From: Brassica napus
Lineage: Eukaryota; Streptophyta; Magnoliopsida; Brassicales; Brassicaceae
Length of the DNA stretch: 64,000 nucleotides
Reading direction: 5' to 3'
Assembly (NCBI RefSeq): GCF_020379485.1
Contig: NC_063448.1
Location: forward strand, 16,081,726-16,145,725
Shown: positions 47,701-56,184 of the stretch, piece after piece
How the letters are laid out: every line of letters begins with the position of its first letter
Position numbering within the stretch: position 1 is the first letter of the stretch
The notes under the pieces: model-generated
Seen by the model: the letters and a program-made list of their open reading frames with translations, nothing else
Told to the model about the DNA's origin: nothing
Database searches by the model: none
Position numbers and translations under genes: made by a program

Positions 47701-48368
47701 AGGAGAACCCACAAGCTTTCAGGAGCGAGCGAATGTGCTTCCTGGATCACAACTTTTCCCAGTCTTGGAGAGAGCAGTATCAGCTCTTCAAAACATCGGA
47801 ACCTGATCACAAAGGTTTAGGAAGAGTTCTACCTGGTGGGGCGTCGAATTTTTATGACGGATCAATACCTTCATTTTGCCAATCAAACAAGAAGTGGGGG
47901 GAGGACATTGATGATATCTATGCGCCAGTGAACTTGGACGACAAGCATTGGGTTGCTATTTGGATATCGATCCCTAAGAGGCACATAGTCGTCTGGGACA
48001 GCATACCTTCATCTAGTGTACCAGACGCATGGGATGCGATAATGGAGCCTTTTCTCCAGATGGTCCCTTATCTGCTTGTTGAGTGCGCAGCCACCGACGA
48101 AATACGGGTCAAATACGGGTTGGAGCCATACACATATGAGAGACCGCTGAAAGGTGTACCCACGGCCAACAATGGTGATTGTGGCGTGTACGCTGTAAAG
48201 TACATTGAATGTCATGCTCTTGGGGTCTCCTTTGACCCTAAAGACTTTGCTAGGTGCAACGCGAAGAAAATGAGGGATAATATGGCGGTGGATATATGGA
48301 AGGAGCTTGTTGATCAGCATCTGAAAGAAAATGTGGATGGTGATAAGTTCGTGGGCATGTATGATTAG
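44753..48368 (+). CDS. MULE-encoded DUF1985-Ulp1 cysteine protease, six exons
   Basis: Exons 44753-44791, 44949-45797, 46103-46849, 47061-47428, 47497-47590 and 47661-48368; all introns GT-AG, phases match, 934 residues. After MTSTPTPSATGRL comes a DUF1985-like domain (about residues 20-290, YEMWSLVGPEPLRFSLLEF). Exon 3 encodes an acidic and basic stretch, a coiled-coil-like segment and a Pro/Gln/Lys repeat region (PPPPQKKQQQ). The last exon encodes the C48 (Ulp1/SENP) fold with the catalytic triad: His in DDKHWVAIW, Asp in VVWDSI and Cys in NNGDCGVYAVKYIE. Such proteases cleave SUMO or similar modifiers; the target of transposon-borne versions is unknown. The gene converges on the transposase, with a 465-bp spacer. 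Four of its five introns carry the AAGTCGTC array. No disabling change was seen. Confidence 0.88.
44792..44948. repeat. Intron 1 of the Ulp1 gene, filled with the motif array
   Basis: The 157-bp intron holds about seven motif copies in head-to-head arrangement (for example TAAGTCGTCTGG and AGACGACTTAAA). Splice donor GTAAGTAATTTAAGTCGTC and acceptor TTTTGCAG are normal. Confidence 0.85.
45798..46102. repeat. Intron 2 of the Ulp1 gene, densest motif array
   Basis: About 16 motif copies between 45830 and 46055, arranged as near-regular palindromic units of about 50-60 bp: GACGACTTAT-TATAAGTCGTCTGGAAGGTCTTCCAGCTGG-type segments. The array can fold into successive hairpins. Confidence 0.88.
46850..47060. 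repeat. Intron 3 of the Ulp1 gene with motif array
   Basis: About nine motif copies from 46875 to 47032, interleaved with the phrase CTAGTTGACC and its complement, giving another palindromic arrangement. Confidence 0.85.
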
Positions 48369-48479
48369 ATGTATTTGAACATGATTTTTGAACTTGTCTT
48401 TGTATTTGAACATGATTTTTGAACTTGTCTTAACGAGCGAAGTATTTGTATTTCAGCTTGTCTTTGTATAGATTTGTAA

Positions 48480-48833
48480 ATATATAAGTTGTCTGGAAGA
48501 AATAAGTCGTCTGGAAGGTTTTCCAACTGGACGACTTACAAATAAGTCGTCTAGAAGGTTTGGACGACTTATTATAAGTCGTCTGGAAGGTTTTCCAACT
48601 GGACGACTTACAAATAAGTCGTCTAGAAGGTTTGGACGACTTGAAGGGATAGTAGAAGGTAGTCTAAAAATAAAATACACTTGAAGGGATAGTAGAAGGT
48701 CGTCTAAAAATAAAATACACTGGACGACTTAGTAGAAGGTCGTCTAAAAATAAAATACACTGGACGACTAAAAATTTAGTCGTCTGGACGGGTAATCAAG
48801 ACTGGACGACTTAAATTTAGGTCGTCTGGACAA
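48480..48833. repeat. Motif array between the two convergent MULE genes
   Basis: About 18 motif copies, including a direct duplication of TAAGTCGTCTGGAAGG-TTTTCC units (48503-48650) and of GAAGGTCGTCTAAAAAT units (48650-48765). It lies where both transcripts should end. Confidence 0.85.
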
Positions 48834-51269
48834 CTAGTCAACTGGTTGTGTACATTGTGGTTTCGTATGGCCAGTTTCCTTGCAGTTTGAGCATCTCCGT
48901 GCCCTGTGTTTCTTCCTGGGTTTGTGTCCTCTCATCCTAGATAGCTCCAACCAAGATTGCCATCTTGATTTCTTCGGTCTCCCCCGACCACGCTTTAGTT
49001 CTGGAGGAAAGCATTCTCGTTCCTCAATATGTTGTGACACGATAGGATATATATTCTCTGAGTATCCTGCATACAGATAATTCTTTGAGTACAGTGGACA
49101 TACAAGTGTGGAGATATGCAAACCAGCATGTATTCCAGCAGCTATAGCATGAGAGCAAGGTATTTTCTCCACTCCATAGACACCACAATCACACTTTGCA
49201 TGTTCCAAATCAACCACACAGTCCATTTTGCCACCTTTGACAAAGAAATGCCATCCATCAATTGGTTCGACCGTCATCGTACCCGCTATCTCTTCTCGAA
49301 CAGCAAGCAAGTATTCAACACCCCCGCTATGTTCAGTTGTGAGACTCAAAGCATCTTGTCTCCTTTTCCAATACCATTTTCCTAACTTCTGCCTTATGAA
49401 CTCCAGCAGGAACGTAATCGGAAATCCTCTTGCTCGCTTCAGTGCGGAATTAATAGATTCAGCAATGTTGCTTGTTTTTATGTTGAACCTGTTCCCCTTA
49501 CAATAAACCCTTGACCATAGCCTGACGTCGGCTTTCTCCAAATACGTTGCAAGTTCCGGGTTTGCACTCCGTATCTCAGCCATGTACCGGTCAAAATCGT
49601 AAACCGTGTGAGCATAAGCAGCCCCTTTCACCAAGTACATGAGATGTTTCCCTTTAAACTTTTTGACAATGTTATCTTGAAGGTGATAATAACATATTCC
49701 TCGGGTTGCCCAAGGAAACACCTTATCACACGCACTTTTAATGGCCTTGTGCCGGTCGGAGACTATCACCAGAGGCTTGTCATGAGATATACAACTAGCC
49801 AATTTTGTGAAAAACCATTCCCAAGAAGGTATATCTTCCTCATCCACGATCCCAAAAGCCAATGGGAATATCTGAAAATTGCCATCTTGTGCGGCTGCAA
49901 CTAACATAGTTCCTCCATACTTTCCACTTAGGTGAGTTCCATCCACCACAATGACCCTTCTCTGATACTTAAAACCTTTGATAGAAGCTCCAAAAGAGAG
50001 AAATAGATACTTAAATCTTTTCATAGAATCAAGTTCTATCGCCGTGATAGAATCAGGATTTGCAATGGAGATTTGCTCGAGATATGATGCCAGACGCGAA
50101 TACCCTTCTTCTGCTGATCCTCTCACCAATCTTTGTGCATATAACAGTGCTCTGTATGAAGTGGTGTAATCAAGCGCCATGCCAAACATGTTCCTCATTG
50201 CATCAGTGATATGCTGCGGAGTTATCCCATCAATGATTCCAACACGATCAATGAAAAGACTACCTACATACTTCGGAGTACAGTGTCTCCGCTGAGCGAT
50301 TCGGTCTCCCGCTGAGCATAAATGTTTTTCCACATACTTTGTTACCCAAAACGTGTTTGTCCCATGTTTGACACTCGCTCTGACCTTCCATCCACAATAG
50401 CTAACCGGACATGTTGCCACAACGAGAGTTTTCGTTGATTTGTATAATCTGAAAGAAAACTTACCCCTCACTGCTGCCAACCGCAGCTCTGAAAGCAGTG
50501 CACCCTTGCTAACAAAACTCTGGTTGACATAGATACTGGTACCATTCGATTTTCCTCCTTCAATAGCATTTGTCTTAGCATATGTCTTTTGGATTTCTTC
50601 AAAACAAATATTATCATCATCTTCCTCGTCCTCATCTGGAACCTTTCCATAAAGACTGTAATCCCCACCATTCTGATCCGTTTCACCAACAATAGAATTA
50701 TCAGCATCCTCCTCCCCATTTTCCTCCTCCCCATCTTGATTTTCATCTTCAACAAACTCATTATCACCAACATCTTCAAAACATTCATCAGCTTCATCAT
50801 CATCACCAACATCTTCTTCCCATTCACCAGCTTCATCATCATCACCAACATCTTCTTCCCATTCACCAGCTTCATCATTATCACCAACATCTTTTTCCCA
50901 TTCACCAGCTTCATCAATATCCCTTTTCTCTGAAACCGTTTCGACCTTGCTGCGGCTTGATACACAAAGACATACTCTATGGGTTTTGAGTATCTCCAGC
51001 AAGTTTCGAACTTGTCTATCACTTGTAACATGAATGGGAAGACTGCCTGGAGCCATCATCATTTCTGCTGGTAATGAGTAGCTAATCTCCACACTCACTG
51101 TTCTCATGTCCAGGTTATAATCTTCTTGAGCCATTGCAACAAGTTCAGCATGTGTTGAATCTTCATTCAATAAAAACAATCTTGCTCCTTTGAGATCATC
51201 AACCACAAAATCCCAACGGAAATCTCTCAACAACCATTCTCCATACACTGCATGTAACTGAAAAATCAT
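48834..51269 (-). CDS. MURA-type MULE transposase
   Basis: 811 residues from ATG 51269 to TAG 48834-48836. I chose this start because it lies directly after an acceptor (TTTGCAG, forward 51270-51276) and because the frame upstream is read from the non-coding motif array. Order: N-terminal region, four 13-residue acidic repeats (DEAGEWEEDVGDD type, about 113-160), a MuDR DNA-binding region with CPVSYCGWKVRA and the spaced Cys/His pattern (about 240-330), the MULE catalytic domain with VVDGTHL (Asp, about 443), VSDRHKAI (Asp, about 503) and a Glu-containing AESINSAL further on, a SWIM zinc finger (CDCGVYGVEKIPCSHAIAAG, about 692) and a C-terminal CCHC knuckle (CSNCKETGHTKPQC). It excises and inserts the element by DDE chemistry in the nucleus. 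Uninterrupted, so probably functional. Confidence 0.93.
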   Translation of the reverse strand: MIFQLHAVYGEWLLRDFRWDFVVDDLKGARLFLLNEDSTHAELVAMAQEDYNLDMRTVSVEISYSLPAEMMMAPGSLPIHVTSDRQVRNLLEILKTHRVCLCVSSRSKVETVSEKRDIDEAGEWEKDVGDNDEAGEWEEDVGDDDEAGEWEEDVGDDDEADECFEDVGDNEFVEDENQDGEEENGEEDADNSIVGETDQNGGDYSLYGKVPDEDEEDDDNICFEEIQKTYAKTNAIEGGKSNGTSIYVNQSFVSKGALLSELRLAAVRGKFSFRLYKSTKTLVVATCPVSYCGWKVRASVKHGTNTFWVTKYVEKHLCSAGDRIAQRRHCTPKYVGSLFIDRVGIIDGITPQHITDAMRNMFGMALDYTTSYRALLYAQRLVRGSAEEGYSRLASYLEQISIANPDSITAIELDSMKRFKYLFLSFGASIKGFKYQRRVIVVDGTHLSGKYGGTMLVAAAQDGNFQIFPLAFGIVDEEDIPSWEWFFTKLASCISHDKPLVIVSDRHKAIKSACDKVFPWATRGICYYHLQDNIVKKFKGKHLMYLVKGAAYAHTVYDFDRYMAEIRSANPELATYLEKADVRLWSRVYCKGNRFNIKTSNIAESINSALKRARGFPITFLLEFIRQKLGKWYWKRRQDALSLTTEHSGGVEYLLAVREEIAGTMTVEPIDGWHFFVKGGKMDCVVDLEHAKCDCGVYGVEKIPCSHAIAAGIHAGLHISTLVCPLYSKNYLYAGYSENIYPIVSQHIEERECFPPELKRGRGRPKKSRWQSWLELSRMRGHKPRKKHRARRCSNCKETGHTKPQCTQPVD

Positions 51270-51339
51270 CTGCAAATATTCAAAATAAAACACATTAGTA
51301 AACATAGAGAAAATGAAGAAGTTCAATAAACATTGCCGC

Positions 51340-52175
51340 AGACGACTTAGCATTAAGTCGTCCAGAAGACTTAAAGGTAAGTCGTCTAAAGAGGTCACTT
51401 TTGCAATTGAAAATTAAAAGGGACGACTTAATTCTAAGTCGTCCGGCTTTGTTTGTTAAAAAAAAAACTTCAGACGACTTATATATAAGTCGTCTACGAG
51501 AAACGGGCTAGTTTTGCATTTGACCGAATCGTGTCAGATCTTTGACTATTTCTGGACGACTTATAATTCAGTCGTCTCTGGGAAAGTTAAAATTTCAATA
51601 TTTTATGAAAACTTGACGACTTACGTGTAAGTCGTCCTAGGTTAGTTTTGTAATTGAAAAATAAAACTTGAAATTTAACTTTCTCCAGACGACTTAGATG
51701 AAAGTCGTCCAGCTAAACGACTTAATTTAAGGTCGTCCGGGATAAGCAAGGTTTGACCAGAAAATTGGGAAAAATTCTGGACGACTTTGCTTTCCCCGGA
51801 CGACTTTAAATTAAGTCTTCTGGAGGGACGACTTTATATTAAGTCGTCTGGTTAAAGTTAAATTATGAAGTTTTATTTTTCAATTACAAAACTAACCTAG
51901 GACGACTTACACGTAAGTCGTCAAGTTTTCATAAAATATTGAAATTTTAACTTTCCCAGAGACGACTGAATTATAAGTCGTCCAGAAATAGTCAAAGATC
52001 TGACACGATTCGGTCAAATGCAAAACTAGCCCGTTTCTCGTAGACGACGTATATATAAGTCGTCTGGAGTGTTTTTTTTTAACAAACAAAGCTGGACGAC
52101 TTAATTTAAGTCGTCCGTTTGACCAGAAGACTCATCAGTAAGTCTTCTACATACAGATGACTTACTAGTAAGTCT
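51340..52175. repeat. Motif array upstream of the transposase
   Basis: About thirty copies of AAGTCGTC or GACGACTT in the 5' non-coding region of the transposase, most as closely spaced inverted pairs separated by 4-10 AT-rich bases. It includes the large inverted repeat listed separately. Confidence 0.88.
51421..52116. repeat. 0.28-kb inverted repeat upstream of the transposase
   Basis: Left arm about 51421-51697, right arm about 51840-52116, loop about 140 bp. Beyond the motif pairs the arms also share unique sequence: for example CCGAATCGTGTCAGATCTTTG at about 51522-51542 and its complement near 51988-52010, and TAGGTTAGTTTTGTAATTG near 51638 with its complement near 51881-51900. The similarity is high. 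Transcripts crossing it would fold into a long hairpin. Confidence 0.9.
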
Positions 52176-52179
52176 TCTA

Positions 52180-52709
52180 CGCGAACAGATCTTGAAAAAA
52201 AATTCAAATTCGTACCTTAAACTAGGTGAGATGACTTCGTTTGCACACAGGGTCTTCTCCAACCACCCAGAACCTCAAACGAAAGCAACCGTAAGTCAAA
52301 ACGAAAGAAATATGGCTCTGTCAACCATAGCCCATATTTTGAATCAAAAGCTTGAGTTTTTTGGATGAATATAGAGAGAAAGTGAAAGAAATGTTGTTTT
52401 TAGTTCATAACAATTGAAACAGAGAGAGTGTAAAGAGATTTACGTGCATTAAAGGGCATTAAAAGCTCCAAACAGTTCGTACAAGGTTGTTGCCACTATT
52501 CATTGCAGTGGCAATATTGTAAATACTTGAAGAAGATGAGGTTGAGACAGTAAAGAAGTCATTTTCGAAAAGAAAAAAAAAAAATGTTAATGGCATTTTC
52601 GTAGATAAAATGCAGGTGTGGGGTTAAAATTTCAAAAAAAAAAAGAGTCAAAAGAAAAGGTTAGTTTTCTGTTTGACTTCAAGTTTTGAGTCACTTTTGC
52701 AAAAAGCCC
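52180..52709. other. Right subterminal region of the MULE
   Basis: It contains the probable transcription start side of the transposase gene (minus strand) and the right terminal inverted repeat (about 52600-52709). No gene of its own; a T-run and A-runs near 52570-52660. Confidence 0.6.
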
Positions 52710-53344
52710 TTATTAATTTCAAATTGATTCGCTGATTTATTAATTTAATAAAATACCTTTAATGAATTTATATATAATCAAAACGAATTTTATCTTAATA
52801 ATATTAAAATTTTAATATATTATATAGTAAATAATTGATTATAAAATAATATAATAAAATTATCAAAATATATTTAAAAAATAAGATAATTCTTATATAT
52901 ATTGTGTTGCTATCTGAAAACAATATTTTTATTATAAAAATTAAAAAAATTAAGATACAAAACAGTTTATAATTAAATATTAGTCAAGGAAAAATATTTA
53001 TATAAAGATATTTCATAGACTATTTCTAAGATATGAATGTTTTGAGAAATTAAACGCAATAATAAGTATATATTTTGATGAAAAATATTTGACATATATA
53101 AATACTTATTATGTTGGTTTTAGATTAATAAAATATAAAATAACAAACATTTTTAAGAAGATTATGCATGTATGTGCAGGTAAAACACCTAGTATAAAAG
53201 TATAAAGGAACACTCAGTGCGCCCCCACGGATCAAAACACTACTTGAGAACTTAAAAGAAAGAAAATCTCAAAGACAACAAAACATCATTCATTCATTAT
53301 TTCATCCATTTAAAACATTTTCATACATCCCTTATCCAAGCATA

Positions 53345-54195
53345 TCACTCAACACCAAACTTCTTCTTTGCAAATGCAATGAACTCTTCCACGGTTGGCA
53401 TGTAAGGCTTGACAGCTTCATGGGCCCTAAACTTCTCGGCCCATTGGATCAACCCAGGTGTTGTTTCTTCCCGGAGAAACTTGACGCCGGAAAACGCCTC
53501 GATCACAGAGACTGGTCCCAAAATGGTCCCACAAGCAATGTCGAGGAAGCCAATGTTCTCTCCTCCGAAGAACCCTAGCCCTTTGCTGCTCTTCTGAAAC
53601 GCCTCTTCAAGCGTCGCCAAACACTCCATCAGCTTTCCCGCCGCCGCCATCCTCCCTTCGTCGTCTTTTGCTCCGCCCACCGCATCCAACGATCCAAAGA
53701 TCTGATGAAAAAAGTTTCAAACTTGTGCAAAATCAGATATCAATCCAGACAGATCTATGTTCGAATATCAACTCCAAAACATAAAGTCTCAACCTTTAGT
53801 CAAAATCAGAGCATTTGTAATAAAAAAACAGAGATCCATGGAGTTTGATCTAAAGTCTTTAATACCTTGTCGTCTACGAAGAGGGCCCAGAAGCGAGCGT
53901 TGGCACGTTCGTAAGGGTGAGAAGGCAGGATGGAAGGACCAGAGGACCAAGCTTCATCGACGTACTGAACGATGTTGAGTGACTCGCAGATGGAAACGTC
54001 GCCATGGATGAGAACAGGGACTTTCTTGTAGATGGGGTTGGACTTGAGAAGGAGTTCGCTCTTTGAGTTGAGAACATCAGGTTCGTCCAAGTACTCGTAC
54101 TTGACAGATTTCAAGTGTAGAGCCACTCGAGCCCTAAGGGCATAAGGGCTCGACCAAGAACCTATGAGCTTCACCGTATCATTATTCTGAGCCAT
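53345..54195 (-). CDS. GSTU13: Tau-class glutathione S-transferase
   Basis: Two exons, 54195-53866 and 53701-53345, joined in phase 0, giving 228 residues, the usual size for plant tau GSTs, with the single intron at the class-typical place. The N-terminal thioredoxin-like domain starts [21 protein letters not shown], with the catalytic Ser of the SSPY motif, and contains KVPVLIHGD and [11 protein letters not shown] (the glutathione-binding ESL motif). The C-terminal helical domain has [18 protein letters not shown]. It conjugates glutathione to electrophiles in the cytosol. Order and sequence fit the Arabidopsis pair GSTU13/GSTU14; the short C-terminus (KKKFGVE) favours GSTU13. Exon 2 begins [10 protein letters not shown]. 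No damage seen. Confidence 0.92.
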
Positions 54196-54400
54196 CTTGA
54201 GTTCTTTTTTTTCTTATGGTTTTTTATCGATCTAAAAGTAATATTTTCACTTGCGTGAGTGTGTGTGTGTATATAATAGAGTGAGTTGATGGGGCTTGAG
54301 AGAGAGAGAAAGAATAAAGAAATGGAATAAGGAGACGTGTTTCTCGTTGGTATGTCGCATGGCAGGTGAGTCAAACGTGGTGTTCTCGTACATATTTGAT
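54196..54400 (-). promoter_or_regulatory. Promoter region of the GST gene
   Basis: On the minus strand a TATA-like TCTATTATATACAC lies about 70-85 bp upstream of the ATG (forward 54262-54278), within a CA/GT repeat, followed by an A-rich leader. A CT-rich tract (GA-rich forward, about 54295-54320) is next to it. Confidence 0.5.
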
Positions 54401-54730
54401 TTTTCTATTCCTTACCAACTAAATAATAGTGTGATGGCTTAGATGTTTACGTTTCAAAATGTTTTATGTTATAGAAGTTTCGCACAATTAAAAACACATT
54501 TTAAAATATTATAAATGTACTGTTTTTAGATTAATTATTTTCTATAACCTTTAACCAGTAAATTTTTAATAATACAATTAACTTTTAAAAAATTTACAAT
54601 TTACTATTATTACTAAATAAAAATGTTTTAAATTTTAAAAAATATATCTCTAGAAACAAATATTCTTTTAAAAACATTGAACCGTATGTGACAGAACAAG
54701 TATTATCTTATATTTTACTCACGTATAGTC
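54401..54730. other. AT-rich intergenic DNA
   Basis: No feature recognised between the GST promoter and the split MITE. Confidence 0.5.
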
Positions 54731-54754
54731 TTAGGGCATCTTTAACGTGGTATC

Positions 54755-55708
54755 TGATGTGCCCCAGTCCATGGACCAGGCCGATCAGAACGTTCCAGAC
54801 GTCCCAGTTGAGGTTCATCCTTCCGATCAGATCAGACAGACCAATCGGGCCGTGTACCGGTTCGACCCGCAAACGTCCGGATTGGAGCTTCGTCCAAATC
54901 TCCGACCAGATGATCGAACTGACCGAATTGAAGCTCATCTTTCCCGGCCAACTCGACAAGCCAAGACTGATGGTCAAGCCAGAATCAACTCTGATTCAGA
55001 CCATGGCTTCTCTCTTTTGGCTCGTTTGGCTCGTATTATATGTACCGACGACCGTGCTGATGATCTCTCTACCTTGTTCGATCCGATCATGGACTTTTCC
55101 TTTGGATATTTTTCTAAGGCAAGGATACTTAAGCTATCAGAAGACTTGGGCTTTGTTGGAACGCAACTTGTCCGATCAGAACGTCCCGCGGCCCTTCATG
55201 ATCGTCCCGCCTATGTACTGATCCTTACCGCTTTGGACTTAGCCGGTTCGGATGCATCTGGACAGAAGCCGAACGGTCACTTTGACTAGTCTTCTCTCTT
55301 TATTTCCGTGTATTGACTAGATCTAGATCAAGATCTACTTTTCTATTTAATGCCTAGACCTACAAAACTCTGTAAGTATGTAAACTCTTCATTTGGAATA
55401 ATTAATCGATTTTGTCTAAAGCTTTTGAGTTAAACTCTTTGTTCTTTGTTTAGAACTTGTCTTGTTTCTTGGTGAGTCATATCCAAGCAAACACCCCTCA
55501 AACTCGTTGGTCTTGTGAGTCATATCAAGCAACGGTTCGAGATTCTTCTTTTGGTGGTCTTGTGAGTCATATTAAGCACCAACTGAAGCCGAGGAATATC
55601 GAAGGTCATTCCGCAACCTTCGTGCGACCCTTCAGTCCATCTAGTTCTCCATTCGGAGTTCATATCCAGATCTGATCCATTCGAGTGAGCCGGTCTTAGG
55701 GTCCTTCA
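54755..55708 (+). repeat. 5' LTR of the second Ty3 element (954 bp)
   Basis: Nearly identical to 60822-61789 apart from scattered substitutions, a 15-bp absence near 54985 and a one-base indel near 55591. It contains an open frame of about 180 codons ending at TAG 55287-55289. Confidence 0.93.
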
Positions 55709-56184
55709 AGTGGTATCAGAGCCGCTCGTTTGGTATCTTCTAAATCATTCATCTTTCTCATCTTCCATTTCTAAATCATAAACACTTCTTCTTCTATCTA
55801 TCTTGAATCTGGGCCCCTCATTACCATCCTCTATCTATAAAAAAAAGATCTATCTATATAAAAAAAAAATTGAAAAGTTTTCGTTTGGGGATTGGTGGTG
55901 GAAGAGAAAGTCTGCTGGCTGAGGAGAAATCTAGCCTTTGAGGTGGTTAAAACGGATTCCCAAAATAAAAAAATCTCTTATCTTTCTCTCTTTAAAAAAT
56001 CCCTAGTGTTTGCTTGGATTTTGTCCATTGAGTTTCTTAGATTTGTTCTTCTTTGAACTTTGAGTGAAAACTTGTTGTGTGATCATCCAAATTCTGAGAG
56101 AAACACGTGTGTGGGTGAGGATCAAACACTTGAGAGAGTGAGGATTTTTATCTAACGTTTTGTGTTTAAGAAATTTCAGAAACT

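Larger units (their letters stand above)
43527..52709. mobile_element. Complete Mutator-like element with a transposase and a Ulp1-protease gene
   Basis: Perfect 9-bp duplication TTATTAATT at 43518-43526 and 52710-52718. Ends are imperfect inverted repeats: GGGAGAATTGCCAAGTGTG on the left, and on the right, read from the end, GGGCTTTTTGCAAAAGTG, followed on both sides by ACTCAAAACTT. Size 9183 bp. Two convergent genes: a DUF1985/Ulp1 protease gene (44753-48368, plus) and a MURA-type transposase (48834-51269, minus), both open. This is the gene content of the plant MULE group that carries Ulp1-like proteases (called Kaonashi or KI-MULE in Arabidopsis). Short TIRs instead of long ones fit that group. 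The non-coding parts are full of the motif AAGTCGTC and its complement. It looks structurally autonomous. Confidence 0.93.
43218..53192 (+). mobile_element. Non-autonomous Helitron split by a MULE
   Basis: The 5' end is TCTATACTATTATTTGAGAAG at 43218, after an A; the 3' end is a hairpin region (GCATGTATGTGC) followed by TAAAACACCTAG, ending at 53192 before a T. This is the TC...CTAG structure with insertion between A and T. Without the MULE (43527-52709) and its extra duplication copy the Helitron is only about 0.78 kb (43218-43526 plus 52719-53192) and carries no Rep/helicase gene. Confidence 0.8.

Noticed and set aside
50468..51031. Overlapping frames on both strands in the acidic region of the transposase (50468-51031 minus, 50589-50933 plus)
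   Set aside because: They arise from the 39-bp repeats of the real transposase frame and have no domain.
51270..51398. N-terminal extension of the transposase frame
   Set aside because: Its residues are read from the non-coding motif array, and a good splice acceptor precedes the ATG at 51269.
43683..52175. The AAGTCGTC arrays as a CRISPR-like array
   Set aside because: Units are short, of both orientations, unevenly spaced, with no unique spacers, and lie in a plant transposon.
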